Source: Oncomelania hupensis
Lineage: Eukaryota > Mollusca > Gastropoda > Littorinimorpha > Pomatiopsidae
DNA length: 64,000 nt
Direction: 5' to 3'
Assembly (NCBI GenBank): GCA_036898135.1
Contig: CM072522.1
Coordinates: 6,916,878 to 6,980,877, forward strand
Within the stretch, counting starts at the first letter, position 1. Each line of letters starts with the position of its first letter. Positions 56,002-64,000 of this stretch are shown here, in pieces. Under the pieces are notes generated by a model. It was not told where the DNA came from. It saw nothing but the letters and a program-made list of their open reading frames with translations, and searched no databases. Both the position numbers and the translations under genes were made by a program.

Positions 56002-56305
56002 TGGCATTATCATCATCATCATCGTCATCATCATCATCGTCATCATCATCATCGTCATCATCATCATCACAATCATCATCATCCTCATCATTGGCATTAT
56101 CATCATCATCATCACCAAGTAATAATGTCTGTCTCGTTACCTTGGTAATAGAGTATTTCCCGTCAATCATTGCGCCAGTGGTCACGGCTTTTCCCCCAAA
56201 CCATTCCTTCACGGTACAGATGACGTCATTTCCACTCACAGCGGAAGTCCAAGAAAGGGACGCAACTAGTAGCAGTAAACTGAGGCACAACGGAAGCTGC
56301 ATCAT
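47363..56305 (-). CDS. Ependymin-related secreted protein, complete four-exon gene (171 aa)
   Basis: Exons are 56305-56141 (ATG at 56305), 48830-48737, 48091-47927 and 47454-47363 (stop TAG). Junction phases are 0, 1 and 1, all GT-AG. The product has a signal peptide (MMQLPLCLSLLLLVASLSW) and four cysteines in the mature part: VIC, ISCT, EICFP and KEC. A W-x-GG segment lies near the first cysteine (KEWFGG), a YDS strand precedes the second, and the protein ends DDRVFIPPKECPQ. The FIPP-x-x-C ending, four-Cys layout and length match the ependymin family, which are secreted glycoproteins that bind calcium and lipid-like ligands. One N-glycosylation sequon (NTT) is in exon 4. The identity rests on family knowledge and the exact paralogue cannot be named. 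Intron 1 holds LINE copy B, SINE-G copies and a MITE. I chose the first of two adjacent ATGs. Confidence 0.8.
47678..47915. repeat. (AAG)n and (GAT)/(GAG)n microsatellites in intron 3
   Basis: Pure AAG from about 47697 to 47788, then GAT and GAG units ending about 10 bases from the exon 3 donor. Confidence 0.95.
48093..48200. repeat. (AAG)n and (CAA)n microsatellite forming the exon 3 acceptor tract
   Basis: On the gene's strand this reads (TTG)n then (CTT)n followed at once by CAG and exon 3. Confidence 0.95.
48270..48735. repeat. (CAT)n / (CAG)n / (ATC)n microsatellites
   Basis: The last pure CAT run (about 48670-48735) ends within six bases of the exon 2 donor. Confidence 0.95.
48940..52407 (-). 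mobile_element. RTE-like LINE copy B, nearly full length
   Basis: The 10-bp duplication CAAAATCTAT is at 48930-48939 and 52408-52417. The 5' end begins CCCTGTGGGTTCGGGC. The endonuclease (about 52000-50950) has ISELRWKG and GSDHDLVMM. The RT (about 50500-49100) has EEQARFRAGR and FADDIDGL. A short foreign stretch near 50865-51050 interrupts the link between them. Frameshifts are present, so it is not autonomous. Confidence 0.87.
52418..52920. other. Low-complexity intron sequence with a short telomere-like run
   Basis: CT- and T-rich sequence, poly-C at 52670-52684, and three consecutive CCCTAA units at about 52722-52742. No gene feature. Confidence 0.5.
52921..53285 (-). mobile_element. tRNA-derived SINE-G, reverse copy
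   Basis: On the complement, GTTGTGGCCAAGTGGGCTAA (tRNA-Leu/Ser-like box A) and GTGTGGGTTCGATCCTGC (box B) head a body containing GGGGTTTTCTCCGGGTACTC. It ends with GATTTAGATTTTAGATT-like repeats. Confidence 0.78.
53287..53427 (+). repeat. 38-bp tandem repeat, about 3.7 units
   Basis: Units of GCGGACGCGTAAGCATGTTG followed by GATCATTTTTACTTT. Confidence 0.88.
53428..54077. other. Intron sequence, nothing recognised
   Basis: One TTCAAGGTCAAGG word at about 53436. No other signal. Confidence 0.35.
54078..54330 (+). mobile_element. tRNA-derived SINE-G, forward copy
   Basis: Same tRNA-like head as 52921-53285 (GTTGTGGCCAAGTGGGCTAA, GTGTGGGTTCGAGCCAGC), with a shortened, diverged body. Confidence 0.75.
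54647..54922. mobile_element. MITE with telomere-like core, copy 2
   Basis: Collinear with 9053-9320: GTAGATACGT...GAACATCTACG on the left, GTTTCATGAAAGTCATCACA and GGCGTTTCTACACGG on the right, and a GGGTTA-rich centre (about 54738-54836). GT repeats flank both sides. Confidence 0.72.
54923..55189. other. GT-rich then AT-rich sequence, nothing recognised
   Basis: Simple repeats to about 54975, then unremarkable intron sequence. Confidence 0.35.
55190..55500 (-). mobile_element. SINE-D copy
   Basis: Tail at the left (TTTATTTAATGAATTATTTT), then ATATAGCGCTTTTCCAGCTC and the conserved body to CTTGGTTTATACTCTCCTCC. Confidence 0.7.
55494..55602 (+). repeat. 14-bp minisatellite CGCAGTGTCTGGGA
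   Basis: Eight units, nearly identical, starting within the terminal sequence of the SINE-D copy. Confidence 0.92.
55900..56115. repeat. (CAT)n microsatellite at the exon 1 donor
   Basis: CAT with CGT and TGG interruptions, ending about 25 bases from the donor of ependymin-related exon 1. Confidence 0.95.
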
Positions 56306-56642
56306 TTTTCACGTATTTATAGATCTCTGTTGTCGTTGTTATTGTTTATGGTGTTGTTGTCGTAGTTATTGTTGATGTTGTTGTCGTTGTTATTTGTGTT
56401 TGTTGTCGTTAATGTTGTCGTTGTTATTATTATTGTCGTTATTGTTGTTATTATTGTTTACTCACAGACAGAAACTGTTCTAAATGCTGGCTATACTGAT
56501 TTTTATGTAAGTTAAGTTTTGTTTCTATGCAGATCTCAAAGAAATTATTATTTTTTTAATTTTATTCATTTTGTCTTACTTTGTTCTCTGTGGTAAATTC
56601 TTCTGTCTACACCCTTTTAGTGCCGAGCCCAGCAAGAAGAGC

Positions 56643-56650
<8 letters not shown>
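56306..56650. other. Upstream of the ependymin-related gene: (GTT)-rich sequence
   Basis: TTGTTGTCGTTGTTATT-type repeats from about 56325 to 56460. No clear TATA box or initiator; the transcription start is unknown and a 5' non-coding exon may lie further away. Confidence 0.4.
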
Positions 56651-56682
<32 letters not shown>

Positions 56683-56735
56683 TGTGTGTGTGGGTGCGTG
56701 TGTGTGTACGTTTGTGCGTGTGCGTGTGCGTGCAT
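56650..56735. repeat. (GT)n microsatellite
   Basis: GT repeats with GC interruptions. Confidence 0.95.
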
Positions 56736-56844
56736 AATTTGCGGGTGGTGTACTCCCCCGTGTGCCTCTACTTCCAAGGTGAAATTCTTGGTCTTGGGTC
56801 CTGTCCGTAGATAGAACAAATGGAAAAAACTTATCTAGGCATTT

Positions 56845-57240
56845 CAAATCAAACGCTACCGTAAATTGCTGCAAATCGTCTGGCATGAACGCAAGACGAA
56901 TGACCATGTCAAGAACCTGGTCACGTCACTTGCGGGCCGGGCCCTCTAAAATCCACTCTTCGCCATTGTGAAGAGGAGGCAGCTGGCCTGGTTTGGCCAT
57001 GTCTCTGCGGCACGGCGCCCTTGCAAAGCCCATCCTGCAAGGAACAGCGGAAGTGGAAAGAGGCAGTTGCAGAGGACGTCAAAATCTGGACGCGGCTGGG
57101 CATGCCAGGCCTCGTGACAACAACAGTTAAGTCCATATTGCAAACCGACCTAAATGACGAGAACTGTCTGCGTCCCTCACGTCTCTCAACGACCCGCCGG
57201 ATGTGGGGCCTATGATGACGACGATGATGATGATTGTGAC
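56845..57240 (+). pseudogene. Degenerate 3' end of a second RTE-like LINE family
   Basis: Frames across stops read KRRQLAWFGHVS and PCKAHPARNS, resembling the post-RT C-terminal region of RTE-type ORF2 but clearly different from the [12 protein letters not shown] family elsewhere in the window. It ends in a GATGATGAT-like tail. Confidence 0.55.
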
Positions 57241-58180
57241 GGTAGGTCTATTGTTGCTGGGCTCTGCACAATGGATTGCTATTACCCTCTCGTCGTTCGT
57301 CTGCGGGGATCGGCTAGTGAATCGCCCTACGACTAATCTTAATACATTTATAAGTTTGGCCCGGTCTGCGTTAGGATGGGGTTACAGAGATAGGAAGAAA
57401 AGTGTAAAGATTCACTGACACGCTAGCTCTCACACGGCTATAAAACATAGGTAGTCCAGCCACTTGTTAACATTAACTATCACACATTTATTTCCTCTAC
57501 TCTATACAAAATCTTCTAAACACTATACTAACTTAAATGTCCAAATTTCACTTCGAGTAGTTCGCTCCTTGATAGGCCTATGCAGCTACTGTCTCATCAT
57601 TGGGCTAATAGTGCTTTCTGTCCTATTGTTCGTGTTCCTGGAAGAGTGGACTATCGCACTGTCCTTCTAGAGCAGTTTTGGTGCACGGTTTCTAGTGACT
57701 TTACATTACATTACATGGTTATTGCTTTAGGTCCAGCGGACTCTTCCGAGCCAAATCAGGACCAATTCTAGTGACTTAACTGTCTCGTCGATAAGCGGTG
57801 TTGTGGTCTCGTCTTCTGGGTAGTAGACCAGTGAGCCAGTGGAGCACACTGCTCTCGCTGCTCAAGGTTGCAGGCCACGTGTCATGGTTGCCTCTCTCTG
57901 TGGAGTTTGTTCCCAGCCGTGGACCAAGATGCAACATATGAGACGATTTTCTGCAACGCCTTGTTTACAAAGGTTGTGCAGAGTGTCTCACTGTTGGCAA
58001 ATAGCCCTCAGTGAGATCATCTCCACTTATATAGTTAAGAGACGAACACTTATCTAAGTCCGAGGTCCACTGGAATCTCTAAAATAATTCCTTTACATTT
58101 ATACATATATCATGGCTAAAATAAACAAAGGGAGAAGTAATTAATAATATACACATTCTCTGGTACAGCCACTGGTCTGC
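57241..58180. other. Intergenic sequence with one short Rep-B copy
   Basis: Apart from the Rep-B fragment at 57697-57768, nothing is recognised. Confidence 0.35.
57697..57768 (-). mobile_element. Rep-B, 5'-truncated copy with target-site duplication
   Basis: The complement of the Rep-B 3' end, with tail ATGTAATGTAATGTAA at the left, between two copies of TTCTAGTGACTT. Confidence 0.8.
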
Positions 58181-58183
58181 AAT

Positions 58184-61100
58184 ACTGCCGTGATTTGACA
58201 AAACCGAGTAAGTCCACCTAAGGTCGAAAATGAGTTTTTTGCGCCATCAAACTTGCAAGAGAATGACGCATCTTACCTGTAAAAATCAAATCCGAACTAT
58301 GTTTAGATTTGGAGATATCATAGAGTAAGTCCTTGTTAAAAAAAATTTTAAGTGGGGGAATAAACTGATAAAACCAAGCAAGTCCCCTGCGATTTTGTTT
58401 TGGCGATCCTCTGGCTGATGCTCGAGTTGGCATGATGACGTCATTTTCTACAATAATCTGACAAAGAAAAGTAAGTCCTCCCGACCAATGAGAAAGCGCC
58501 TTAAGATAAAGTGGACCAGTGATAATCCATGTTATTGCTGCTGTGCAATATTATTTTCCTGTGAAAATGATGACGAAATTTCGGTCAGCAAAGGACGTGT
58601 ACGGCTTTTTGAAAAAGAGTTTTCTTCATGTACTTTCCTGCCCACCATGAAGGATCCTGTAGATCTTCCGCCTACGCGGCAACTTCCACGAGGTGTGGAA
58701 ATAAACAAACAAACTATCCTATCCTATCCTATCCTATCCTATCCTATCCTATCATATCCTGTCCCGTAACCCTGAGGTCGTAGGGGCACCACAGATGATC
58801 GTTTAACCAGCATACTCCATCTCTCTCTGTCCTCAGCAGCCCTGATGGCTTCGCTCAGTGTCAAACCAGTCCATTCTCGAATGTTGTCCTCCCAACTCTT
58901 TTTCGGTCTTCCTCTTCTTCTACATCCTTGCACTGTGCCTTGCAGAATAGTCTTTGCAAGGCCTGATGATCTGGTGACGTGGCCATACCATCGGAGTTTC
59001 CGTTTCTTCACCACTGTGAGCAGGTCATCGTGTTGTCAAAGGGCTTGTGTGATGGTCTGTCGGACTTCGTCGTTGGTGATGTGTTGGGTATAGGAAATGC
59101 CCAGAAGTCTTCTGTAGCACCTCATCTCCATGCTTTGTATTCTTCGCTGTAGATCTGCTGTGAGGGTCCATGCTTCGCAAGCATATAGGAAGATGGAGAT
59201 GACAAGGGAGCGCAGCAGTCTTACTTTGGAATGTAGAATGATGGTCCAGTCTTTCCAAATGGCTTCAACCTTGTCAGGATAGCAGTTGTTTGTGCGATCC
59301 TGGAGAGGACTTCATGTCGGGACCCATTGTCTGATACAATGGCTCCTAAATATTTGAAGCTATGCACTGTGTTGAGGGATTGGCCTTGGACTTTGATGTC
59401 CGTGTTGATGCCATTGGTGTTGTTGGTCATCATTTCGGTCTTCTCTGCACTTATTTCAATTCCAGAAGCTTTGGAGATGGTGTCAAGCCTCTGTACCAGC
59501 TGTTCAAGTTCTTGTTCCTCTCCAGCCAATCCATCAATGTCATCCGCAAAACGAAGATTGGAGATTGCTCTACCCCCTATGCTGACTGTGCCTTCGTGAT
59601 CTGCAAGAGCGCCTGACTTGATGCGCTCTAGGAAGATGTTGAAGGGTGTTGGAGAGAGTAGGCATCCTTGACGCACACCGATTGTTGTTCTGAACCAGTT
59701 CCCGATGGCGCTGTTGTGGAGGACTGCACTGGTAGGCTTGTCATACAGGTTTTTGATGACTTCAATAATTTTAGGGCTGATGTTGTACGCTTTCATTGTT
59801 GCCCATAGAGCTGCATGCCAGACTCGGTCAAACGTTTTCTTGAAGTCTATGAACACATGATATAGATGTTGTTGGTGCTGTAGGTATTTCTCACAGATTA
59901 TTCTGAGGTTGAAAATCTGTTCAGTGGTACTTCGCCCTGCCCTGAATCCTGCTTGTTCTTCAGCTATGATTTGGTCAGCTTGGGGTTTCAACCTGTTGAG
60001 TAATATTTTCAGGAGGACCTTGCTGGGATGGATGATGAGGCTGACGGTGCGGTAATTCTCACACTCCTGAAGGTTACCTTTTTTGGGAAGAGTGATGACA
60101 AGCGACTGGGCCCATGGTATAGGCCACTCTCCACTCTGCCAGATCTTGTTACAGATAATGGTGAGGGCATCAATCATCGCTTCTCCTCCTGCTTGTAGCA
60201 GTTCCGCTGGTATGTTGTCCACTCCCGCTGACTTCCCTTTCGTTAGCGATTGCACTGCTGCCTCAACTTCTTCCTGGAGAATTGGGAGGATTTCTTCTTC
60301 TATGTTCTCGAGGGACATGCTAGAACTGATGGGTCTCCATTTGGTGTATGGTTGTAAAGGTGAGAGCAGTACTCTGTCCATCTGTCCAAGACTTCTTGTT
60401 CTTCTGTAAGGCATAAGCCAGACTTGCTTTGGATCGTGGAGACTTTGGGCAGTTTGAAACTTGTCAGCCGCTTTACAGTCTGGTAGGCCTTCTTGCTGTT
60501 GTTCTTGTTCAGACTGTTCTCTATTTCCTGGCATTGACCTTCTATCCAGTTATCCCTTTGCTGTGCGCATGCCTTTTCGGATGTCATTGTTGATTTTTCG
60601 GTAGACATCAGCTCCCTGTGAGGTGTTCTTTTTCTTTCTTTTTTTAATCTCTCTTCGTTTATCACACAGATCCAAAAGTTCAGGTGTGATCCACGGCTTC
60701 TTCTTTGGTCGGTGCTTGCCAAGGATCTCAGTGGCGGCATCTGTCACAGCTGAGTTGAAGATGGTGGTCATGGTGTTGACATCTACTTCACCAGCCCCCA
60801 AAATGAGCAGTGGTGCAAATTTCCCTTCAATTGTGGCCTGAAATAGTTCTGCCACCTCCGGGTCTTGCAGTTTGTCCAGGTCGAACTTCAGTCTAGTGCA
60901 GTATTTACTCTCTTCAAGTGGAGCCGGAAAGACATCATCAAGAGATCGTGGTCACTTCCGATGTCTGCTCCTGGAAAAGTGCGTGTCTTGCCAATGTTGA
61001 TGCTTGATCTGAAGCGTTTCTTGACCATGATGTAGTCTATTTGGTTGTGATGCTTCCCCCCTGGGACTGTGCCATGTCCATCGTCTGGAGTTTTTGTGGA

Positions 61101-62838
61101 GACCAAGCGTGTTTGCCAGTACCAGATTGTTGTATCTGGCAAACTCCAAGAATCTCAGACCCCTGTCATTTGTCTCGTTGTTGCAGTGGGGTCCACACGT
61201 GTCTCCCCAGTTGTGGTGCGCATCTTGGCCAACCTTGGCATTCCAGTCGCCTTGCACTATGACTATGTCCTTCTTCGGCACTTGGTCAAGGACCGCCTGT
61301 AGATTTTCATAAAAATCCTCCATTTCGCTGTCGTCATAGTCTGATGTTGGGGCATAGGTCTGGATGATGGTGATGTTGAAAGGGGCTGCTCTCAAGCGGA
61401 TGGTAATGAGTCTACTGGGCGGCAACCCATGACAGTGGCTAGAATGTTCTTGTGGACCAAGAATCCAACGCCGTGTTCGTGCCTGTCATCTCTACCGCTG
61501 AAATAGAGCTTGTGGCCTTTGTCTGTCGTTGTTTCACCTAGGCCTTTCCAGCGCAGTTCGCTAATGCCTAGAACGTTCCATCGATAGCGGTCCAACTCGT
61601 GGGCCAGTTCTTCTAATTTTCCTTCCGCAGTTAGGGTCCTGACATTCCAGGTTCCTATGACGATGTTGTTTCTCGTGCGGATCTTGCTAAATTGTCCATC
61701 AGTAGCATACTTAACACCTCCGTCCTGGTGGCCAACGGAAGGCGCGGTCCTTGAGCCGGGCGACGACCTATCCGGTATGGAATTAGTGGATAGTGTCATC
61801 ATGCATGTAGTGTGTCTTGGGCAAAAAAGGACCTGGCGGTGCCCAATCCTCTCCAGGCTGTTGGGCACAGCCGAAATCCACGAATACAGTGTGGCTCGCC
61901 TTGGCCCCGAGCACGTGGTCGTTGAACCTGTACCAACGTGAGGTTCCTCGCCCTGGCCGGTGACTTCTGTGTAGAAGACTTTCGCCCAGTGATGCCGTGC
62001 TAACATTAGCCTACTTCTGTTAGTCGCCTCTTACGACACGCCGGGAAACGTTGGGCCTATTCTATTCAGTGCCCGAACCCACAAACAAACAGCAACAAAT
62101 ATATTACAGACACACAACAAGGGCAACAAAATACAAGACATACACGTGGTGTAAAGGCAGGAAGATCGCTACAATAGGAAACTGAAAGGAAAATAGTTTT
62201 GTATTTTTAAAATTAAATTGGCTGCATCTAATATTATTTTGAAGGGAGAGCAAAAAAACCCATGACTCCTGCATACCAACCCAGGAATATTAAGTGAAGA
62301 ATGGCTAAAAACAATAAACAGGCACACATATACACTCACTGTAACTGCCGCACCCACATCTTACAAAACCCAACTTATGTGACTCATCTCGTCAGACTTT
62401 TTAACAAAGAAACGAAACGGCCTATGGGACTTCCTTGGTTTGGTGAATTTTGAAAACAAGGATTTACTTAATAATAAACTGACAAAACCAAGCGGATTTG
62501 ACTTACTTGGTTTTGTGAATTTTTTTTTAACAAGGATTTAATTCAATAATAAACTGACAAAACCAAGCGGGTGACTTGCTTGGTTTTGTCATGTTCTCAA
62601 CAAAGATCTATCTCAAGAATAATCTGACAAAACAAAGCAAGTCCACAAATAGTCTTAAAACATCAAATCTATCAAACATTTCTTTAACATTCAAGGTATG
62701 CACTCTTAAATCGAGGAATTGCATTATAATATGCCCTTAAACTTCCAGAAACGATCGCGTAATATAGCGCAACACAAAACGTCGATTTTCTCGAAAGTAG
62801 GTTTTGTGGACTTGCTCGGTTTTGTCAGTTCACGGCAG
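58184..62838. mobile_element. Hairpin-rich element with 33-bp inverted ends, split by LINE copy A
   Basis: The left end (58184-58217, CTGCCGTGA then TGACAAAACCGAGTAAGTCC) is mirrored at 62806-62838 (GGACTTGCTCGGTTTTGTCA then CACGGCAG). Between them, outside the LINE, the motif TGACAAAACCAAGCAAGTC recurs in both orientations at 58366, 58459, about 62430, 62479, 62555 and 62620. Without the LINE the element would be about 1.3 kb. No ORF. The transposon class is unknown. Confidence 0.6.
58715..62080 (-). mobile_element. RTE-like LINE copy A, nearly full length
   Basis: The target duplication ACAAACAAAC is at 58705-58714 and 62081-62090, with a long TATCC tail at the left. The endonuclease is at about 62006-60900 (ISELRWKG, QGDWNAKVG, GSDHDLLMM). 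The longest RT frame is 60534-59221 (437 codons, with EEQAGFRAGR, DFKKTFDRVW, GVRQGCLLSP and FADDIDGL). The C-terminal frame is 59014-58739. Frameshifts separate these pieces. Confidence 0.9.
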
Positions 62839-63800
62839 AATAATACAAATAGGAAAAACAATCGTTGGTCAGTGGGTCTACCTCGCGGTTGCGAAACCGG
62901 TAGGGTTCGCCACGTGGTCAAGCAAAGTTTCACTAACAGTTATAATTCTAAAACATGGCAAAACTTCACAAACATAATCCAATAATCATATCAAATAATC
63001 GCAAGGAAACAAACGATTGAGCATTTACCTTCTTGACAATGTCAGGCTGTGGCTATACTGTCGATGAATGATTTTCATCCGTCACCTGCTTAGCCTTTCG
63101 CTAGAGAGATCTATCAATGTGCGTCTTGCTACGATGATGTTCGGACAAAGACTGACTATTGTCAAGCTGCGTGGTCAGACCAAGCGCACGAGATCTCAAG
63201 ACTAGTAGCGCCACTGCGGGGGTGGCGGGTGATTGGTCAGCTGGGTGACGTCATGGCTTATCTTATGAAGCTGTAGCCTACGTATGCTTAACCCAACCTT
63301 CTTCTGTCGTCTGCTAGTCAGCGAATTAACTGTACACAGGTCAAAGCAGACTGACCGTGTAGGCATGAAGCTTTAGTGCTGGGTTGAACTTGCCTATCGC
63401 GACAATGATGGTGATGATGATGATGATGACAAGCAGAAAACATCGCGAGAACGAAGACTGCTATCAAATAGCACAAACAACATTACACTTGTACAGTCCT
63501 ACCATTACCTTTTTTTCTAACACAATTCTGACACAGTAATTCTATACGTTTGGCACTTGAAGGGTTAACACAACGGTCCATTAACCTAGGTACTGCAGTG
63601 TCATGCATCTCCTTATCTTGATATTGTAGTCTTATCTTTGTGCTTATCTTTAAGATCACAGAGGCCTCGTTAATTTATACTGTAAAACAATGTACTTGTA
63701 CAAAATAAAATCCGGTCACAGACAGAGATAGAGAGGGTGGGGGTGTATGAAGAAAGATTTAAAGGGAAATGGACAGACAGATCGAGAAATAGCTAGACAG
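62839..63800. other. Intergenic sequence; possible promoter-like patch
   Basis: The G+C-richer patch 63120-63350 has ATTGG (inverted CCAAT) at 63232-63236 and a palindromic CRE TGACGTCA at 63246-63253. No gene start is visible nearby in the window. Confidence 0.3.
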
Positions 63801-63805
63801 ACATA

Positions 63806-63869
<64 letters not shown>

Positions 63870-63920
63870 CAGGCCGCAGTACCGAGAGAAAGAGACAGAG
63901 GGACAGACAATAGAGAAAGG

Positions 63921-63972
<52 letters not shown>
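63806..63972. repeat. (GA)n microsatellites
   Basis: Two GA runs (about 63806-63868 and 63920-63972) separated by CAGGCCGCAGTACC and related sequence. Confidence 0.95.
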
Positions 63973-63981
<9 letters not shown>

Positions 63982-64000
63982 ATAGGTAGACAGACAGAGA

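Overview
The window is eukaryotic nuclear DNA. It has GT-AG introns, dense microsatellites, tRNA- and 5S-derived SINEs, non-LTR retrotransposons with target-site duplications, and one intact LTR retrotransposon. Gene content (a lysophosphatidic-acid-phosphatase-like histidine phosphatase and an ependymin-related secreted protein) and repeat style suggest a marine lophotrochozoan, most likely a mollusc. The species cannot be named from sequence alone.

Layout. (1) 1-7.6 kb, + strand: the last three coding exons of an ACP6-like phosphatase. Its introns carry an AAGGTCA-rich interspersed element (Rep-A), a pogo-like DNA transposon nested in one Rep-A copy, and a minisatellite array. (2) 7.6-16.3 kb: no gene seen. 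It holds a nested repeat cluster: a MITE with a telomere-like core, a 5S-rRNA-derived SINE inside a tandem array, several copies of a 0.54-kb retroposon (Rep-B), and local duplications. (3) 17-22.8 kb, - strand: four phase-compatible exons that I assemble into an unrecognised secreted, cysteine-rich, prohormone-like protein of about 153 aa. Its introns hold SINEs and microsatellites. (4) 23.3-38.0 kb: a stack of retrotransposons. It contains a twin-primed (5'-inverted) RTE-like LINE, a CR1-like fragment, and an RTE-like LINE split by a complete 9.1-kb Ty3/gypsy-class element. That element has one uninterrupted gag-pol ORF with integrase upstream of reverse transcriptase (Gmr1-type order), and its two 2-kb LTRs appear to differ only by two small indels. 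(5) 38-46 kb: microsatellites, two minisatellites, hairpins, one candidate + strand exon, and one possible piggyBac-like first exon. (6) 47.3-56.3 kb, - strand: a complete four-exon gene for a 171-aa ependymin-related protein. Its intron 1 contains another nearly full-length RTE-like LINE, and microsatellites directly abut its splice sites. (7) 56.5-64 kb: a degenerate LINE end and an unusual element built of recurring CTGACAAAACCAAG hairpins, which a third RTE-like LINE has split in two.

The host genes show no operon-like link. Most sequence is transposon-derived, and the relative order of many insertions can be read from target-site duplications and uninterrupted copies elsewhere in the window. 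All splice models are by-eye joins of ORFs with matching phases. None has been tested against transcripts.
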